Positions 28,101 to 39,394 of a stretch of DNA of 64,000 nt are shown here, piece by piece; positions within the stretch are counted from its first letter, which is position 1; each line of letters opens with the position of its first letter. The translations under genes and the position numbers were made by a program. The notes under the pieces are model-generated. The model saw only the letters and a program-made list of their open reading frames with translations. It searched no databases and was not told the DNA's origin. This DNA is from Botrimarina hoheduenensis. GTDB taxonomy: Bacteria > Planctomycetota > Planctomycetia > Pirellulales > Lacipirellulaceae. The stretch lies in NCBI RefSeq assembly GCF_007859815.1, contig NZ_SJPH01000009.1, positions 93,840 through 157,839 on the forward strand, in the 5' to 3' direction.

Positions 28101-29771
28101 AACGCCTTTCTCGTTTACGTTGGCAACCACCAGCAATTGCGGCTGTACGTCAACGAGTCGCTCACAACTTGGTCCGTGGACGCGATCTCAGACGATCGCT
28201 GGCGCCACTATGCGATGACCTACCGCTCATCAGACGGAGCGGCGGGTCTCTACATGGATGGCGAATTGATCTCAACAAACACGCACCCGACCCGCGCCAC
28301 GCTCGATGTCGATCCGGGGGGGCTGATGATCGGACAGGAACAGGACTCCGTCGGCGGGGGATTCGTCAGCAGCCAGCAGCTCGCCGCGACGCTCGACGAC
28401 TTCCGCATCTACGGCCGCGTCCTCTCGGCCGAAGAGGTCGCCGACCTCTACGGCCTGGTCGGCCACTGGCGGATGGACGAAATCACTGGCGACACTGTTG
28501 TGCACGATGAGACCGTCTTCGCCAACGATGGCAAGTACGACAACGCGCCGACACTCGAGCAGACTAGCCCCTACCCCAGCCCCGCGGTGCAGACCGCGGT
28601 GCGTTTCCAGCCGGGGCAGGAGACCGACATCCCGAACGATGACCATCTCGAACTTGGCAGAGACAACGCCGATTTCACGGTCGCCTACTGGCTGAAGAGC
28701 AACAAAGATTACACCGGTCAGTGGCGTGAAACGCTCAAAAAGCACCTCAACGGCACGCGCCGCACACCGGCGATGTGGCTGCGCCCATCCGACAACCGCA
28801 TGCACGTGCGTATCAGCACCACGCATAGCTGGAACGAAGGGACCGCCGACACGCAGGCCACGTTTGATCCGGGCGTCTGGCGGCACGTCGCGTACGTAAA
28901 ACAGGGGAGCAAGCTGTCGATCTACGTGGATGGCGCGCTCGACCGATCCACAACGCTTAACGGAACGGTGGTCTGGAACAACGGGTCGCTCTACTGGGGG
29001 GCTCGCCATCCTTCGCAGCAGAGCGACGTGACCATCGACGACGTACGGGTCTACTCACGCGCGCTCAATAGCTGGGAAATCGCCGAGCTGCACGGCATGG
29101 TGGGCCGCTGGAAGCTGAGCGAGACCAGTGGCGGCGTGGCGGTCGACTCTTCAGGCATCGGCAACCATGGCGCCTATCTCAGCACGCCTGCCTATCAGCA
29201 AGGGCTGCCAGCGCTTGCCGAAGGGCCCTACGGCACGCGTTTCTCCGGAGGAGCGATGGTGCAGGTCGATTCGACCCGTCACTACCACATGAAAGCGGGC
29301 GTCGCCGTGGCGGCTTGGGTCTATAACGAAGGAGGGGACGATCGGTTCAACATCTTGGGCTCCGACCTGCAAGAGGCCGTGGCGCTGAGCGTCACGGCGG
29401 ACCACAAGCCCGTGCTGCGACTGAACCAGGGATTGCCTGCTGGCTATGCCGGCCTCTTCGCGCAAGAAGGGGACCGCATGATCCCCATGAACGCCTGGCG
29501 CCACGTTGCGGCCAGCTTCGATGGCTCGGAGGTGGTTTACTACCTGGACGGCGTCGAAGTCGATCGGCACGACGCCACGGGGCTGACGCTCGGCTTTGCC
29601 GACGCGCCGCTGCTGCTGGGGCAATGCCTCGATAGCTCGGTTGCGGGCCGTCTACACGACGTGCGACTCTACAACCGGCCGATCGGCGGCGAGGAGGCGC
29701 GGGCGTTGTACTACGGCGAAGCGACTCCCGGCTTGCGGATCACGAGCTGGACCGAGATTGCGAATCCCTGA
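25152..29771 (+). CDS. Very large secreted protein with a duplicated N-terminal domain and five LamG domains
   Basis: The 1539-residue protein has a signal peptide (FAVALMLWVPSSALA, about residues 18-33). Residues about 34-475 hold two related domains: one starts VSFIYADNVNGVT and the other IVLVVDEDGVLS, and both end in a (R)VRLPWG motif and an LLYDALRWA-like helix. Five concanavalin-like LamG domains follow, starting near residues 476, 689, 890, 1101 and 1315. Each opens with a H.KLDE(T/A)SG-type strand and ends with DD(V/F)R(V/I)Y plus an AELHG-like turn. LamG domains commonly bind glycans. No PEP-CTERM, dockerin or catalytic domain is visible. It probably adheres to polysaccharide outside the cell. 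Confidence 0.85.
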   Translation: MFLLYNSRGDQSRSLVWSFAVALMLWVPSSALAQRVSFIYADNVNGVTADENARRWSFERMGFATRGDWAGNTQSWFTTYGANRLADAWYVPRSIDPTVLGDKMRLYQRGVVIEGNAFDTEFGVSATDGVATTGTSVTTLTAAHPVTANVGAGVLALFPGSTSLSPVTLPLALGASRLGDLGADPGLVAIDTGGALANTIGSTSVATGKRVRLPWGSGPVDYTNLSTNGLRLVEDALSWCAEAPDATGPTIVLVVDEDGVLSDQDRWRLRRLKHWNFQTILLWDGASQVQYDAAIAAADAVWIAASCDAADIGYKLREATCGVVSELAELDTELGYATSDGIYTNASWIYILDRSHPVSSSFSFAGPAYGYTLFHDFSYANNNYPGNNQPLARLQGTAAPDLRQLGTQWSNTTLAIVEAGDQLANSYNSSNVAAGPRVRLPWGGNALDIRHQLSWGDGARLLYDALRWASGANTGSLVAHYKLDEASGATTAIDSSPSGFDGAINGAVTLGVTPARRGLAARFDANGEYVLVPAKPELADLTANGGDVSIAFWVRPSAVPHSDWRNLFMIGGENSSDRGPLIMLHPNRRVHAWFSTDAVPGGEGRWTSAELDEDQWHHLCIVKSGQQLRWYVNGEFDGSHVMTGVSIATKGELRIGRQSWWGTPYADLDDVRVYDYPLSDQEVAELHADLILHLKLDETSGAVAEDSSVFGHDGEYRDGVTLGEPGAVDSSAEFDGVDDLVTVPIDVSETDHTSSLWFKTTEANCGFFAITNATPGDGNIDRHLWLSGGQVRCRTWSDETLISSVGGLNNGRWHHVAHSTGPGGHKLYVDGLLVATGSKAGSNYHWQTRAIIGCAWTPETPNRYFTGQIDDVRIYNRVLTDTEVFELGGSGLRLHLKLDETSGTVAEDSSPFGNDGTHVDMPTLGDEAIIERGAPYLNSVGWDRTELPHTVVDGLDEITVAWWMKTTKTGEQAILSGARSGSPNAFLVYVGNHQQLRLYVNESLTTWSVDAISDDRWRHYAMTYRSSDGAAGLYMDGELISTNTHPTRATLDVDPGGLMIGQEQDSVGGGFVSSQQLAATLDDFRIYGRVLSAEEVADLYGLVGHWRMDEITGDTVVHDETVFANDGKYDNAPTLEQTSPYPSPAVQTAVRFQPGQETDIPNDDHLELGRDNADFTVAYWLKSNKDYTGQWRETLKKHLNGTRRTPAMWLRPSDNRMHVRISTTHSWNEGTADTQATFDPGVWRHVAYVKQGSKLSIYVDGALDRSTTLNGTVVWNNGSLYWGARHPSQQSDVTIDDVRVYSRALNSWEIAELHGMVGRWKLSETSGGVAVDSSGIGNHGAYLSTPAYQQGLPALAEGPYGTRFSGGAMVQVDSTRHYHMKAGVAVAAWVYNEGGDDRFNILGSDLQEAVALSVTADHKPVLRLNQGLPAGYAGLFAQEGDRMIPMNAWRHVAASFDGSEVVYYLDGVEVDRHDATGLTLGFADAPLLLGQCLDSSVAGRLHDVRLYNRPIGGEEARALYYGEATPGLRITSWTEIANP

Positions 29772-29785
29772 TTCGCAAGCTCGGT
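29751..29785. terminator. Hairpin between convergent LamG and symporter genes
   Basis: A 15-bp stem with one mismatch pairs 29751-29765 with 29771-29785 around the 5-base loop ccctg. The stop codon of the LamG gene lies within the loop and right arm. There is no strong T tract, but position and stability fit a bidirectional terminator separating this gene from the convergent symporter gene, which ends at 29802. Confidence 0.6.
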
Positions 29786-29801
29786 TGAGAGTTTTGGGCT
29801 C

Positions 29802-31820
29802 TTAGCGTGCCACGCCCAGCGGGCTGAACACAACGTACAGCGCTAGTGTCAACAGCACGCAAATAATCCCCGCTGTCTTGGCCCCCTTCGATTCGTCCAG
29901 ATTGATCTGGGTCTTGGTCTCGAAGACGATGGGCTCGGCAAGCGGGGCCAGCTTGGTTGCCGCCGCCATCATCGCAACGCATAGCGCGAAGACAATCGCC
30001 ATGCGGTTTAAGAACTGGATTTCGGGGGCGATGTATTTGAGGCCCGCGTAGCAAACGATGCTGGTCAACAGGCCCATCGTGCCCGCCCACCGCGGGCAAC
30101 GCCGCAATAACAAACCGGTGATGAACACCGCCAAGATGCCGGGCGAGATCAGCCCCTGCGATTCTTGGATGATGGCAAAGATTGAATTGGAAATGTTCGG
30201 GTCGCCCAGCAGCGGTGCGAGCCCACACGCGACGATCGCAAAGACAACCACCGCGATCCGGCCGGTCAGCACAATCGTTGCCTGCGACGCGTTCGGAGCG
30301 ACGTGCTTCTGGAACAGATCGAGCGTGAAGATCGATGACGCGGCGTTCAGCATCGCCGGGAGTGAACTAACCACTGCCCCCAAAAGCGCAGCGAGCACGA
30401 AGCCGAGCATGCCCGTGTTCTTCGGCAGCATCGCCAGCAGCAAACCGAGAGCCGTATCGTACTTGTAGGCCACGAGTGCTTCGGAGGTGGTCGCTAGCTT
30501 GGAGGACTTCGCTGCTTTGTCGACCACGGCGTTATAGCCGATGATCTCCTCCGCGAATTCGGGGTTGAGCGTGGCCCACACTTTGTCTTCTTTGTAGCTA
30601 AAGACCTGATGCTGAGCCGGCTTGATCTCGTCGTAATCTTTGCGAGAGATCGCCATCACGAGCGGGTTCTTGGGGAGCGTGGGCTTTTCGCTATCGTAAA
30701 CCGAGACGAGGTAATCGGGCCCTTGATGGGAATCGAGTTCTTCCGGCTGAGCGTTATCCAGGATGCGTACGAAGCGCGTCTCGGGATTCGCTTTGGAGTA
30801 GAGGGCGATCGCTCCTGCCCGGTCGCCCCGCGCCTCCAGACGCATCTCTTCGTGAAAGAGGTTGAAGGCGATAATGCCCGGGATGACCACGACAAACGGA
30901 ATGATGAGCTTAAGATAAGAAGCAAAGACAATTCCTTTTTGTCCCTGAGAAAGGCTCGAAGAACCCAGAGTGCGCTGAGTGATGTACTGGTTTAGGCCCC
31001 AATAGTAGAAGTTAGGGATCCACAGACCCAGCAGGAGCGCAGTCCAAGGAAGCACATGGTCGTCCTCGGGCAGAAACATGTTCAGACGGTTCGAGTTGAG
31101 GTCCATGAAGCGCTCGAACGCCCCCTTCTCGGGATCGAGCGTTAGAACTTCAACGGCTCCACCGACGCCAACGGTGGCGGCTTCGGTTGCCGACCCGAGC
31201 CGATCGAACGCGAGCCACATGATCAGGGCACCGCCTAGGATCAGCGCCGAACCCTGCAGCAGGTCGGCCCACACCGATGCCTTTAATCCTCCGGCGACCA
31301 CATAGACCATCGCGATCAGCGCGATCACGAGAGAGGGTTGCCACAGCTCAATGGTGTAGCCATAGGTCTTACCGAGCGTCTGTACGGTCAATGCTCCCGA
31401 GTAAGTGACGGCACCGAGCAGCAACAGGTAGATCAAGACGGTCATCGCCGCCATGATCAGCCGGGCCCAGCCGTTGAAGCGGTACTCGAGAAACTCGGGG
31501 ATTGTGTAGATGCCGGCCCGCAGGAAGTAGGGCAGAAAGCAGAACGCCACGACCACCAGGGTGACGGCGGCCATCCACTCGTAACTGGCGATCGCCAAGC
31601 CCACGTGGCTCGCGGCCGAGCCGCTCATGCCGACAAACTGCTCGGTGCTGATGTTCGCGGCGATCAGCGAGAAGCCGACCAGCCACCAGGTGAGCCCCCG
31701 ACCGGCAAGAAAGAAATCTTGGGCGTCTTTTTCGCCGTCCGCTTCGCGGCTCTTCCACAGACCAACGAACACAACCGAGGCGATAAACGCCACAAAGACT
31801 GCGATATCGACTGCGTTCAC
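29802..31820 (-). CDS. SGLT-like sodium/sugar symporter (SSS family)
   Basis: The 672-residue protein starts at a GTG and has the SSS family helices: DFFLAGRGLTWWLVGFSLIAANISTE is recognisable in parts, then FVGMSGSAA, YTIPEFLEYRFN (R of the family motif) and AALLGAVVSSLPAMLNAASSIFTLDL (Na2-site helix). WIPNFYYWGLNQYITQRTL matches the SGLT sugar-binding helix region. Between helices there is an unusually long hydrophilic stretch of about 130 residues (about 335-460). It most likely imports galactose or glucose with Na+. The gene is downstream of galactokinase and beta-galactosidase on the same strand, so galactose or galactoside uptake is inferred. Confidence 0.9.
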   Translation of the reverse strand: MNAVDIAVFVAFIASVVFVGLWKSREADGEKDAQDFFLAGRGLTWWLVGFSLIAANISTEQFVGMSGSAASHVGLAIASYEWMAAVTLVVVAFCFLPYFLRAGIYTIPEFLEYRFNGWARLIMAAMTVLIYLLLLGAVTYSGALTVQTLGKTYGYTIELWQPSLVIALIAMVYVVAGGLKASVWADLLQGSALILGGALIMWLAFDRLGSATEAATVGVGGAVEVLTLDPEKGAFERFMDLNSNRLNMFLPEDDHVLPWTALLLGLWIPNFYYWGLNQYITQRTLGSSSLSQGQKGIVFASYLKLIIPFVVVIPGIIAFNLFHEEMRLEARGDRAGAIALYSKANPETRFVRILDNAQPEELDSHQGPDYLVSVYDSEKPTLPKNPLVMAISRKDYDEIKPAQHQVFSYKEDKVWATLNPEFAEEIIGYNAVVDKAAKSSKLATTSEALVAYKYDTALGLLLAMLPKNTGMLGFVLAALLGAVVSSLPAMLNAASSIFTLDLFQKHVAPNASQATIVLTGRIAVVVFAIVACGLAPLLGDPNISNSIFAIIQESQGLISPGILAVFITGLLLRRCPRWAGTMGLLTSIVCYAGLKYIAPEIQFLNRMAIVFALCVAMMAAATKLAPLAEPIVFETKTQINLDESKGAKTAGIICVLLTLALYVVFSPLGVAR

Positions 31821-31979
31821 GTCCGCCTGCCTAAGCTACGAGATGAGAGAAGAAGGAGTGTGAGGCACGAGGCGCTTCGCCCCTTGGTCGTTGACCTCGG
31901 CTGCCACGCTGCGAGGATTATGCCAAGGTCGGTTGGCCAAGGCTAGCCGATACGGTTTCCACCGCCCGATTGCCGCCCG

Positions 31980-33158
31980 CTAGAGTCTGCGCGCGCCTTG
32001 GGCGGGGCGGGTGATGAACTGGGTTGAGCGCTGGCCGGTTTGGGCCGTGTAGCCCTCGGCGATTGACTTGGCGATGCCCTCGGCGTCGGCCGTGCGAACA
32101 AGCGATACCGTGCAGCCGCCAAAGCCGCCGCCCGTCATGCGTGAGCCGTAGACGCCACCTTCGAGCCCTATTTCGCGAGCCAGCTCGACGAGGGTGTCGA
32201 TCTCAGGCACGGTGATTTCGAAGTCGTCACGCATCGCGGCGTGACTTTCGTACATGAGTTGGCCTACCGAGGCGTAATCCCCCTCCGCGAGCGCTTGGGC
32301 CGCCTGCGTGGTTCGGGCGATTTCGCCCACCACATGCCGAGCCCGGCGAAACACGACCGGTGGGGCCGAGGGCTCCCAGGCGGCCAGCTGATCGAGGCTC
32401 GCCTCGCGTAGCGACGCGACCCCCAGCAGCTTGGCGGCCTCTTCGCACTGAGCGCGACGCTCGGCATATTCGCCGCCCGTAAGTTCGTGCTTGACGTTGC
32501 TGTTGATGATCAGCACGGAAATATTGGGATCAGCCAGCGGAACCGATTGCCGCTCGAGCGAGCGGCAATCGAGCAGCATCAGGTTGCCTGCCTCGCACAA
32601 TGCGGAGCTGAATTGATCCATCACCCCACAGGGCATGCCCGCTTTGTGCTCCGCCTTTTGGGCGAGCAGTGCTTTCTCTTGCGCCGTTATTGCGAGCGCA
32701 GAAACCGCTTCGATCGCCGTCATGAGGCTCACTTCCAGAGCCGCGCTGCTCGAGAGCCCGCCTCCCAGCGGAACGGTCGAATCGATCACGCCCTCCATCG
32801 GCTTGAGAACAAAACCGGCTTCGCGCAACGCGTCGAGCACTCCCTGCGCGTACTTAGCCCAACCGGGCTGCTCCGCCAGATCGGCACGCTGCTTTAATCC
32901 GAGCGTTGCCGTGTCGCCCATTGTCGCGCTTTCCAAACGCACGGCGTCATGCTGAGCAGCATCCACCGCCACCACCGTGTAGCGCTCGATGGCCATCGGC
33001 AGAACGTAGCCATCGTTGTAATCGGTATGCTCGCCAATCAGATTAACCCGCCCCGGTGCCGCCACAACAACGCTTGGCTCCCGACCGTAGGTCCCACGGA
33101 AAGCGTTAACTGCGCGGTCGACAAGCGCTTCTAGCGGAACAGCGTATTCTAGCGCCAC
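31980..33158 (-). CDS. galK: Galactokinase
   Basis: Galactokinase phosphorylates galactose at C1 with ATP, the first Leloir step. The sequence shows the GHMP kinase motifs: APGRVNLIGEHTDYNDGYVLPMA (galactokinase signature, split over residues near 30-52), GGGLSSSAALEVSL phosphate loop, CGVMDQFSSALCE and MTGGGFGGCTVSLV near the C-terminus. GTG 33158 gives 392 residues, close to the family norm; a TTG at 33209 in the same frame would add 17 residues and lacks support. It lies between the GH2 beta-galactosidase and an SGLT-like symporter on the same strand. No galT or galE gene lies nearby, so later Leloir steps must be encoded elsewhere. Confidence 0.93.
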   Translation of the reverse strand: MALEYAVPLEALVDRAVNAFRGTYGREPSVVVAAPGRVNLIGEHTDYNDGYVLPMAIERYTVVAVDAAQHDAVRLESATMGDTATLGLKQRADLAEQPGWAKYAQGVLDALREAGFVLKPMEGVIDSTVPLGGGLSSSAALEVSLMTAIEAVSALAITAQEKALLAQKAEHKAGMPCGVMDQFSSALCEAGNLMLLDCRSLERQSVPLADPNISVLIINSNVKHELTGGEYAERRAQCEEAAKLLGVASLREASLDQLAAWEPSAPPVVFRRARHVVGEIARTTQAAQALAEGDYASVGQLMYESHAAMRDDFEITVPEIDTLVELAREIGLEGGVYGSRMTGGGFGGCTVSLVRTADAEGIAKSIAEGYTAQTGQRSTQFITRPAQGARRL

Positions 33159-33225
33159 GGAGTAACTTCGGTTTGATTGTTTGAGGGATAAGCCAGTGCG
33201 AGTCGGCAAGTCAACGGGTAGCTAT

Positions 33226-36390
<3,165 letters not shown>

Positions 36391-36650
36391 TCAGGCGATC
36401 ATCTGGAGATAAGGGGAGAGGCAGCAAGCCCTCATAGGATTCCGCTTTGGCGATAAATCTAACGAGGTTTCGCTAGCCAAGTCGCTAATACTAGCATCAC
36501 TGCGGTCAGCCGCAACGGTTCGCTTCGGTCCTATCAGCTTTGGCCTCGGTAGGTTCCGGTACACTTGGTTGCTTGCCGATTGCTTCCCGGCTATTCCACA
36601 GCAAGCACTTTCCACCACCAACGCGTTCCGCAGACCCCGACAAATCTTTC

Positions 36651-37646
36651 GTGCCGTTTACTCCCTTGATCGATGGCTTCGGTCGCCGCCACACCAAGCT
36701 GCGTGTGAGCGTAACCGACCGCTGCAACCTGCGTTGCCAGTACTGCATGCCGGCAGAAGGGATTCCGCTGGCTCCTAAAGCCGATCTGCTGACCTTCGAG
36801 GAGATCGCTCGATTGGTCCGCATCGCTGTGGCCGCGGGGATTCGGCAGGTTCGGCTGACAGGCGGCGAGCCCTTGGTGCGGCGCGACCTGCCAAGATTGG
36901 TTGAGATGCTCGCGGGCACAGTCGGCCTTGAAGACCTAGCGCTGACGACCAACGGTGTGTTATTGGCCGATCAGGCCACGGCGCTTCGCTCAGCCGGACT
37001 GAAGCGACTCAACATCAGTCTCGACGCGCTCGACCCGGTCGTCTTCCAGCGGCTCACCCGTCGCGACGATTACGACCGCGTTTTGGCAGGGATCGAAGCG
37101 GCCCGGTCTGCCGGCTTTGAAACGATCAAGATCAATGTGGTATCGCTTCGCGGTGTGACGGAATCAGAGGTGCTGCCTTTTGGCCGCTTCGCTCGCGATA
37201 CCGGTAGGGAAGTCCGCTTCATCGAGTACATGCCGCTCGATGCCACGCACGAATGGGATCGCAGCAAAGTGCTTTACGCGAATGAGATTCGGCAAGCGTT
37301 GGCAGCGGGCATTATGCCGCTACGCCCGATCGAACGGCCCACCGGTAGCCCGGCAGCCGAGTACGAGTTCATCGACGGCCGTGGCCGGATCGGATTTATT
37401 CCCACAGTCAGCGAGCCCTTCTGCGCAGCGTGCGATCGTTTTCGCGTTACGGCCGATGGGCAGGCCCGTAACTGCTTATTCAGTTCCACTGAGACCGATT
37501 TACGCGGTGCCATGCGGACTGGCGTTGGCGACGAAGGGATCGCTGAGTTGATGGCTGCCTCGATTCGCGGCAAGGCGGCCGGTCACGGCGTCAACTTGCC
37601 GGGGTTTGTCCAACCGCTACGCACCATGTCGGCAATCGGGGGCTAG
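36651..37646 (+). CDS. moaA: GTP 3',8-cyclase MoaA
   Basis: GTG 36651 starts a 331-residue protein (MPFTPLIDGFGRRHTKLRVSV), the usual MoaA length; the in-frame upstream extension to 36540 has no family likeness. The radical-SAM cluster motif is CNLRCQYC, the GGEPL motif binds SAM, and the C-terminal second cluster motif reads CAACDRFRV...GQARNCLF. It ends in the conserved Gly-Gly tail needed for activity. MoaA opens molybdopterin synthesis by rearranging GTP to 3',8-cyclo-dihydro-GTP. moaD and moaE follow directly, and moaC/moaB and moeA are encoded convergently just beyond. Confidence 0.96.
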   Translation: MPFTPLIDGFGRRHTKLRVSVTDRCNLRCQYCMPAEGIPLAPKADLLTFEEIARLVRIAVAAGIRQVRLTGGEPLVRRDLPRLVEMLAGTVGLEDLALTTNGVLLADQATALRSAGLKRLNISLDALDPVVFQRLTRRDDYDRVLAGIEAARSAGFETIKINVVSLRGVTESEVLPFGRFARDTGREVRFIEYMPLDATHEWDRSKVLYANEIRQALAAGIMPLRPIERPTGSPAAEYEFIDGRGRIGFIPTVSEPFCAACDRFRVTADGQARNCLFSSTETDLRGAMRTGVGDEGIAELMAASIRGKAAGHGVNLPGFVQPLRTMSAIGG

Positions 37647-37650
37647 CGCG

Positions 37651-37899
37651 ATGGTGGTTCAAGTGCTTCTGTTCGGTCCGCAAGCTCGCCTGGTCGGTAG
37701 CCCTAGCCTGCCCGTTGAAATCTTAGAAGACCGCATTACCGCCGCGCGGGTTCTCGCCACCCTGGCGGAGTCCGTGCCGCAACTAGCCGCTTCGTTGCCG
37801 GCAAGTCGGTTAGCGGTCAATCATGAATTCGCCGAGAGTCACACACCCATTAAGCCCGGCGATGAAGTCGCGCTGATCGGAATGGTGTCGGGCGGATGA
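37651..37899 (+). CDS. moaD: Molybdopterin synthase small subunit MoaD
   Basis: ATG 37651 gives an 82-residue ubiquitin-like protein, 4 bases after moaA; the in-frame codons before it overlap moaA and are not used. The sequence opens MVVQVLLFGPQARLVG and ends IGMVSGG. The terminal Gly-Gly is adenylated and then thiocarboxylated so that it can donate sulfur to precursor Z on MoaE. Its stop overlaps the moaE start by 4 bases (ATGA), so the two subunits are translationally coupled. No adenylating MoeB gene is seen in the window. Confidence 0.92.
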   Translation: MVVQVLLFGPQARLVGSPSLPVEILEDRITAARVLATLAESVPQLAASLPASRLAVNHEFAESHTPIKPGDEVALIGMVSGG

Positions 37900-38297
37900 G
37901 CGATTCGGCGATCAGCGTACAACTCGTCACGGGACCGATCGGGCCTTCTCGGCCGCTACTTGCCTGCGACGCGGGAGCCGTGCTCTTGTTTGAGGGAATC
38001 GTTCGTCCCACCGAGAACGGGGAACCTCTCGATGCGCTCGACTACGAAGCCTACGAGCCGCTCACGACTCGCGAGCTCCAGCGCTTGGCGAACCGGACCC
38101 TTACGGACTTTGGCCTGATCGCAATGCGGGTCGAGCACAGCGTCGGCTGTGTGGCGGCGGGGCAGGTCTCGTTTCGGCTGATCGTTGCGGCGGCTCATCG
38201 CGCTGAAGCGATCGGGGCGATCGATCGGTTTATTAACCAGATGAAGCAATCAATACCGCTCTGGAAAATGCCGGTTTACCGTTTGTCGAACGACTAG
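37896..38297 (+). CDS. moaE: Molybdopterin synthase catalytic subunit MoaE
   Basis: The 133-residue protein matches MoaE: GAVLLFEGIVRPTENGEPLDALDYEAYEP at the N-terminal half, VEHSVGCVAAGQ, and the C-terminal AHRAEAIGAIDRFINQMKQSIPLWKM. Lysines in this last stretch fit the catalytic lysines of E. coli MoaE. MoaE holds precursor Z while MoaD delivers two sulfurs to make molybdopterin. The C-terminus is slightly shorter than usual after WKM. It overlaps moaD by 4 bases and is convergent with the moaC/moaB fusion gene 31 bases away. Confidence 0.94.
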   Translation: MSDSAISVQLVTGPIGPSRPLLACDAGAVLLFEGIVRPTENGEPLDALDYEAYEPLTTRELQRLANRTLTDFGLIAMRVEHSVGCVAAGQVSFRLIVAAAHRAEAIGAIDRFINQMKQSIPLWKMPVYRLSND

Positions 38298-38328
38298 CCG
38301 CTAGCGCAACGGTGGCCCAAACTTTCTA

Positions 38329-39312
38329 TCAGGCAAGCGGATGAGTCGTCTCACTACCGCGGAGCGTTTCGAGCGCGTGCGGTAGCACGTCGGCCATCAG
38401 CCGGAGCGTCTCGACCGCACCGAGCGGCGAACCGGGCAGATTGATGATCAGGGTCTTGCCCGCGACACCGGCGATCGCCCGCGACAGAAAGGCGTGTGGC
38501 TTGCCCGGCAGGCAGCGCGACCGTGCAAGCTCGAGCAGCCCCGGATGGGGGCGTTCAATCACCCGCGCTGTGGCTTCGGGCGTGACGTCACGCGGTCCCA
38601 TCCCCGTGCCTCCGGTCGTGAGGATCAGGTGCGGTGCCGGCTCGGCGGCAACCCACTGTGCAAGCTGTCCGGCGATGGTGTTCTCTTCGTCGGGCACCAG
38701 CGCCGTAGCGACCAGGTTTGCCCCGAGCAGCGCGGCCGCCGCTTCGGCGAGCGGGCCTGTCGCAAGGTCTTGCATCGCTCCGGAGCTGCGCGAGTCACTG
38801 GCCGTTAGAATGGCAAAGCGCAGCCCGGTTTCCGCGATCGGCTTCACACGCGGGCCCGACTTCCCCCCGTGCTTCTCAACAACACGGAGCGATTCGATCG
38901 TGATGGCCGGATTAAGTGATTTGCCCATATCGACCACGTTCAGTGCAGCACCCGCCACGGCCGCAAGCGCCTCCATCTCGACACCGGTTTGCGCCACCAC
39001 ACGCGTCGTGGCTCGGATCAAAACAACTTCGCCGTCAAGCTCTGCCTCGACCTCAATGTGCGCTAGCGGCAAGGGGTGACACATGAGGATCAGATCGGCG
39101 GTTCGTTTGGCGGTTTGCACGCCGCCGAGCCTTGCCACTTGGAGCAGGTCCCCTTTTTTCAGCGTGTTGGCGCGGATTGCCGCTGCAACCTTCGGGCCGA
39201 CGACGACGCGTCCTTCGGCGACCGCCTGACGGTCGGTCATCGGTTTTGAACCGACATCCACCATGCGTGCTCGCCCCGTTGCATCCAGATGAGCTAGTTG
39301 TGCTTCAGACAT
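38329..39312 (-). CDS. moaCB: Bifunctional MoaC-MoaB/MogA fusion
   Basis: The 327-residue protein joins two cofactor enzymes. Residues about 1-158 are MoaC: RMVDVGSKPMTDRQAVAEGR, KRTADLILMCHPLPLAHI, TGVEMEALAAVAGAALNVVDMGK and KHGGKSG. This part turns the MoaA product into cyclic pyranopterin monophosphate. Residues about 165-320 are a MoaB/MogA domain with TASDSRSSG, LILTTGGTGMGPRDVTPEAT and LPGSPLGAVETL, which adenylates molybdopterin. Such MoaCB fusions are known in other bacteria. It lies beside moeA on the same strand and is convergent with moaADE, so the pathway is almost complete here. Confidence 0.94.
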   Translation of the reverse strand: MSEAQLAHLDATGRARMVDVGSKPMTDRQAVAEGRVVVGPKVAAAIRANTLKKGDLLQVARLGGVQTAKRTADLILMCHPLPLAHIEVEAELDGEVVLIRATTRVVAQTGVEMEALAAVAGAALNVVDMGKSLNPAITIESLRVVEKHGGKSGPRVKPIAETGLRFAILTASDSRSSGAMQDLATGPLAEAAAALLGANLVATALVPDEENTIAGQLAQWVAAEPAPHLILTTGGTGMGPRDVTPEATARVIERPHPGLLELARSRCLPGKPHAFLSRAIAGVAGKTLIINLPGSPLGAVETLRLMADVLPHALETLRGSETTHPLA

Positions 39313-39394
39313 CGGCGCGTGATCTTTCGGTCGTTACCTGCGGGGCAGGCAAGGGGGGGTACGCAAGAGGGCTTGGTGGCACGCGGCAGAGCGC

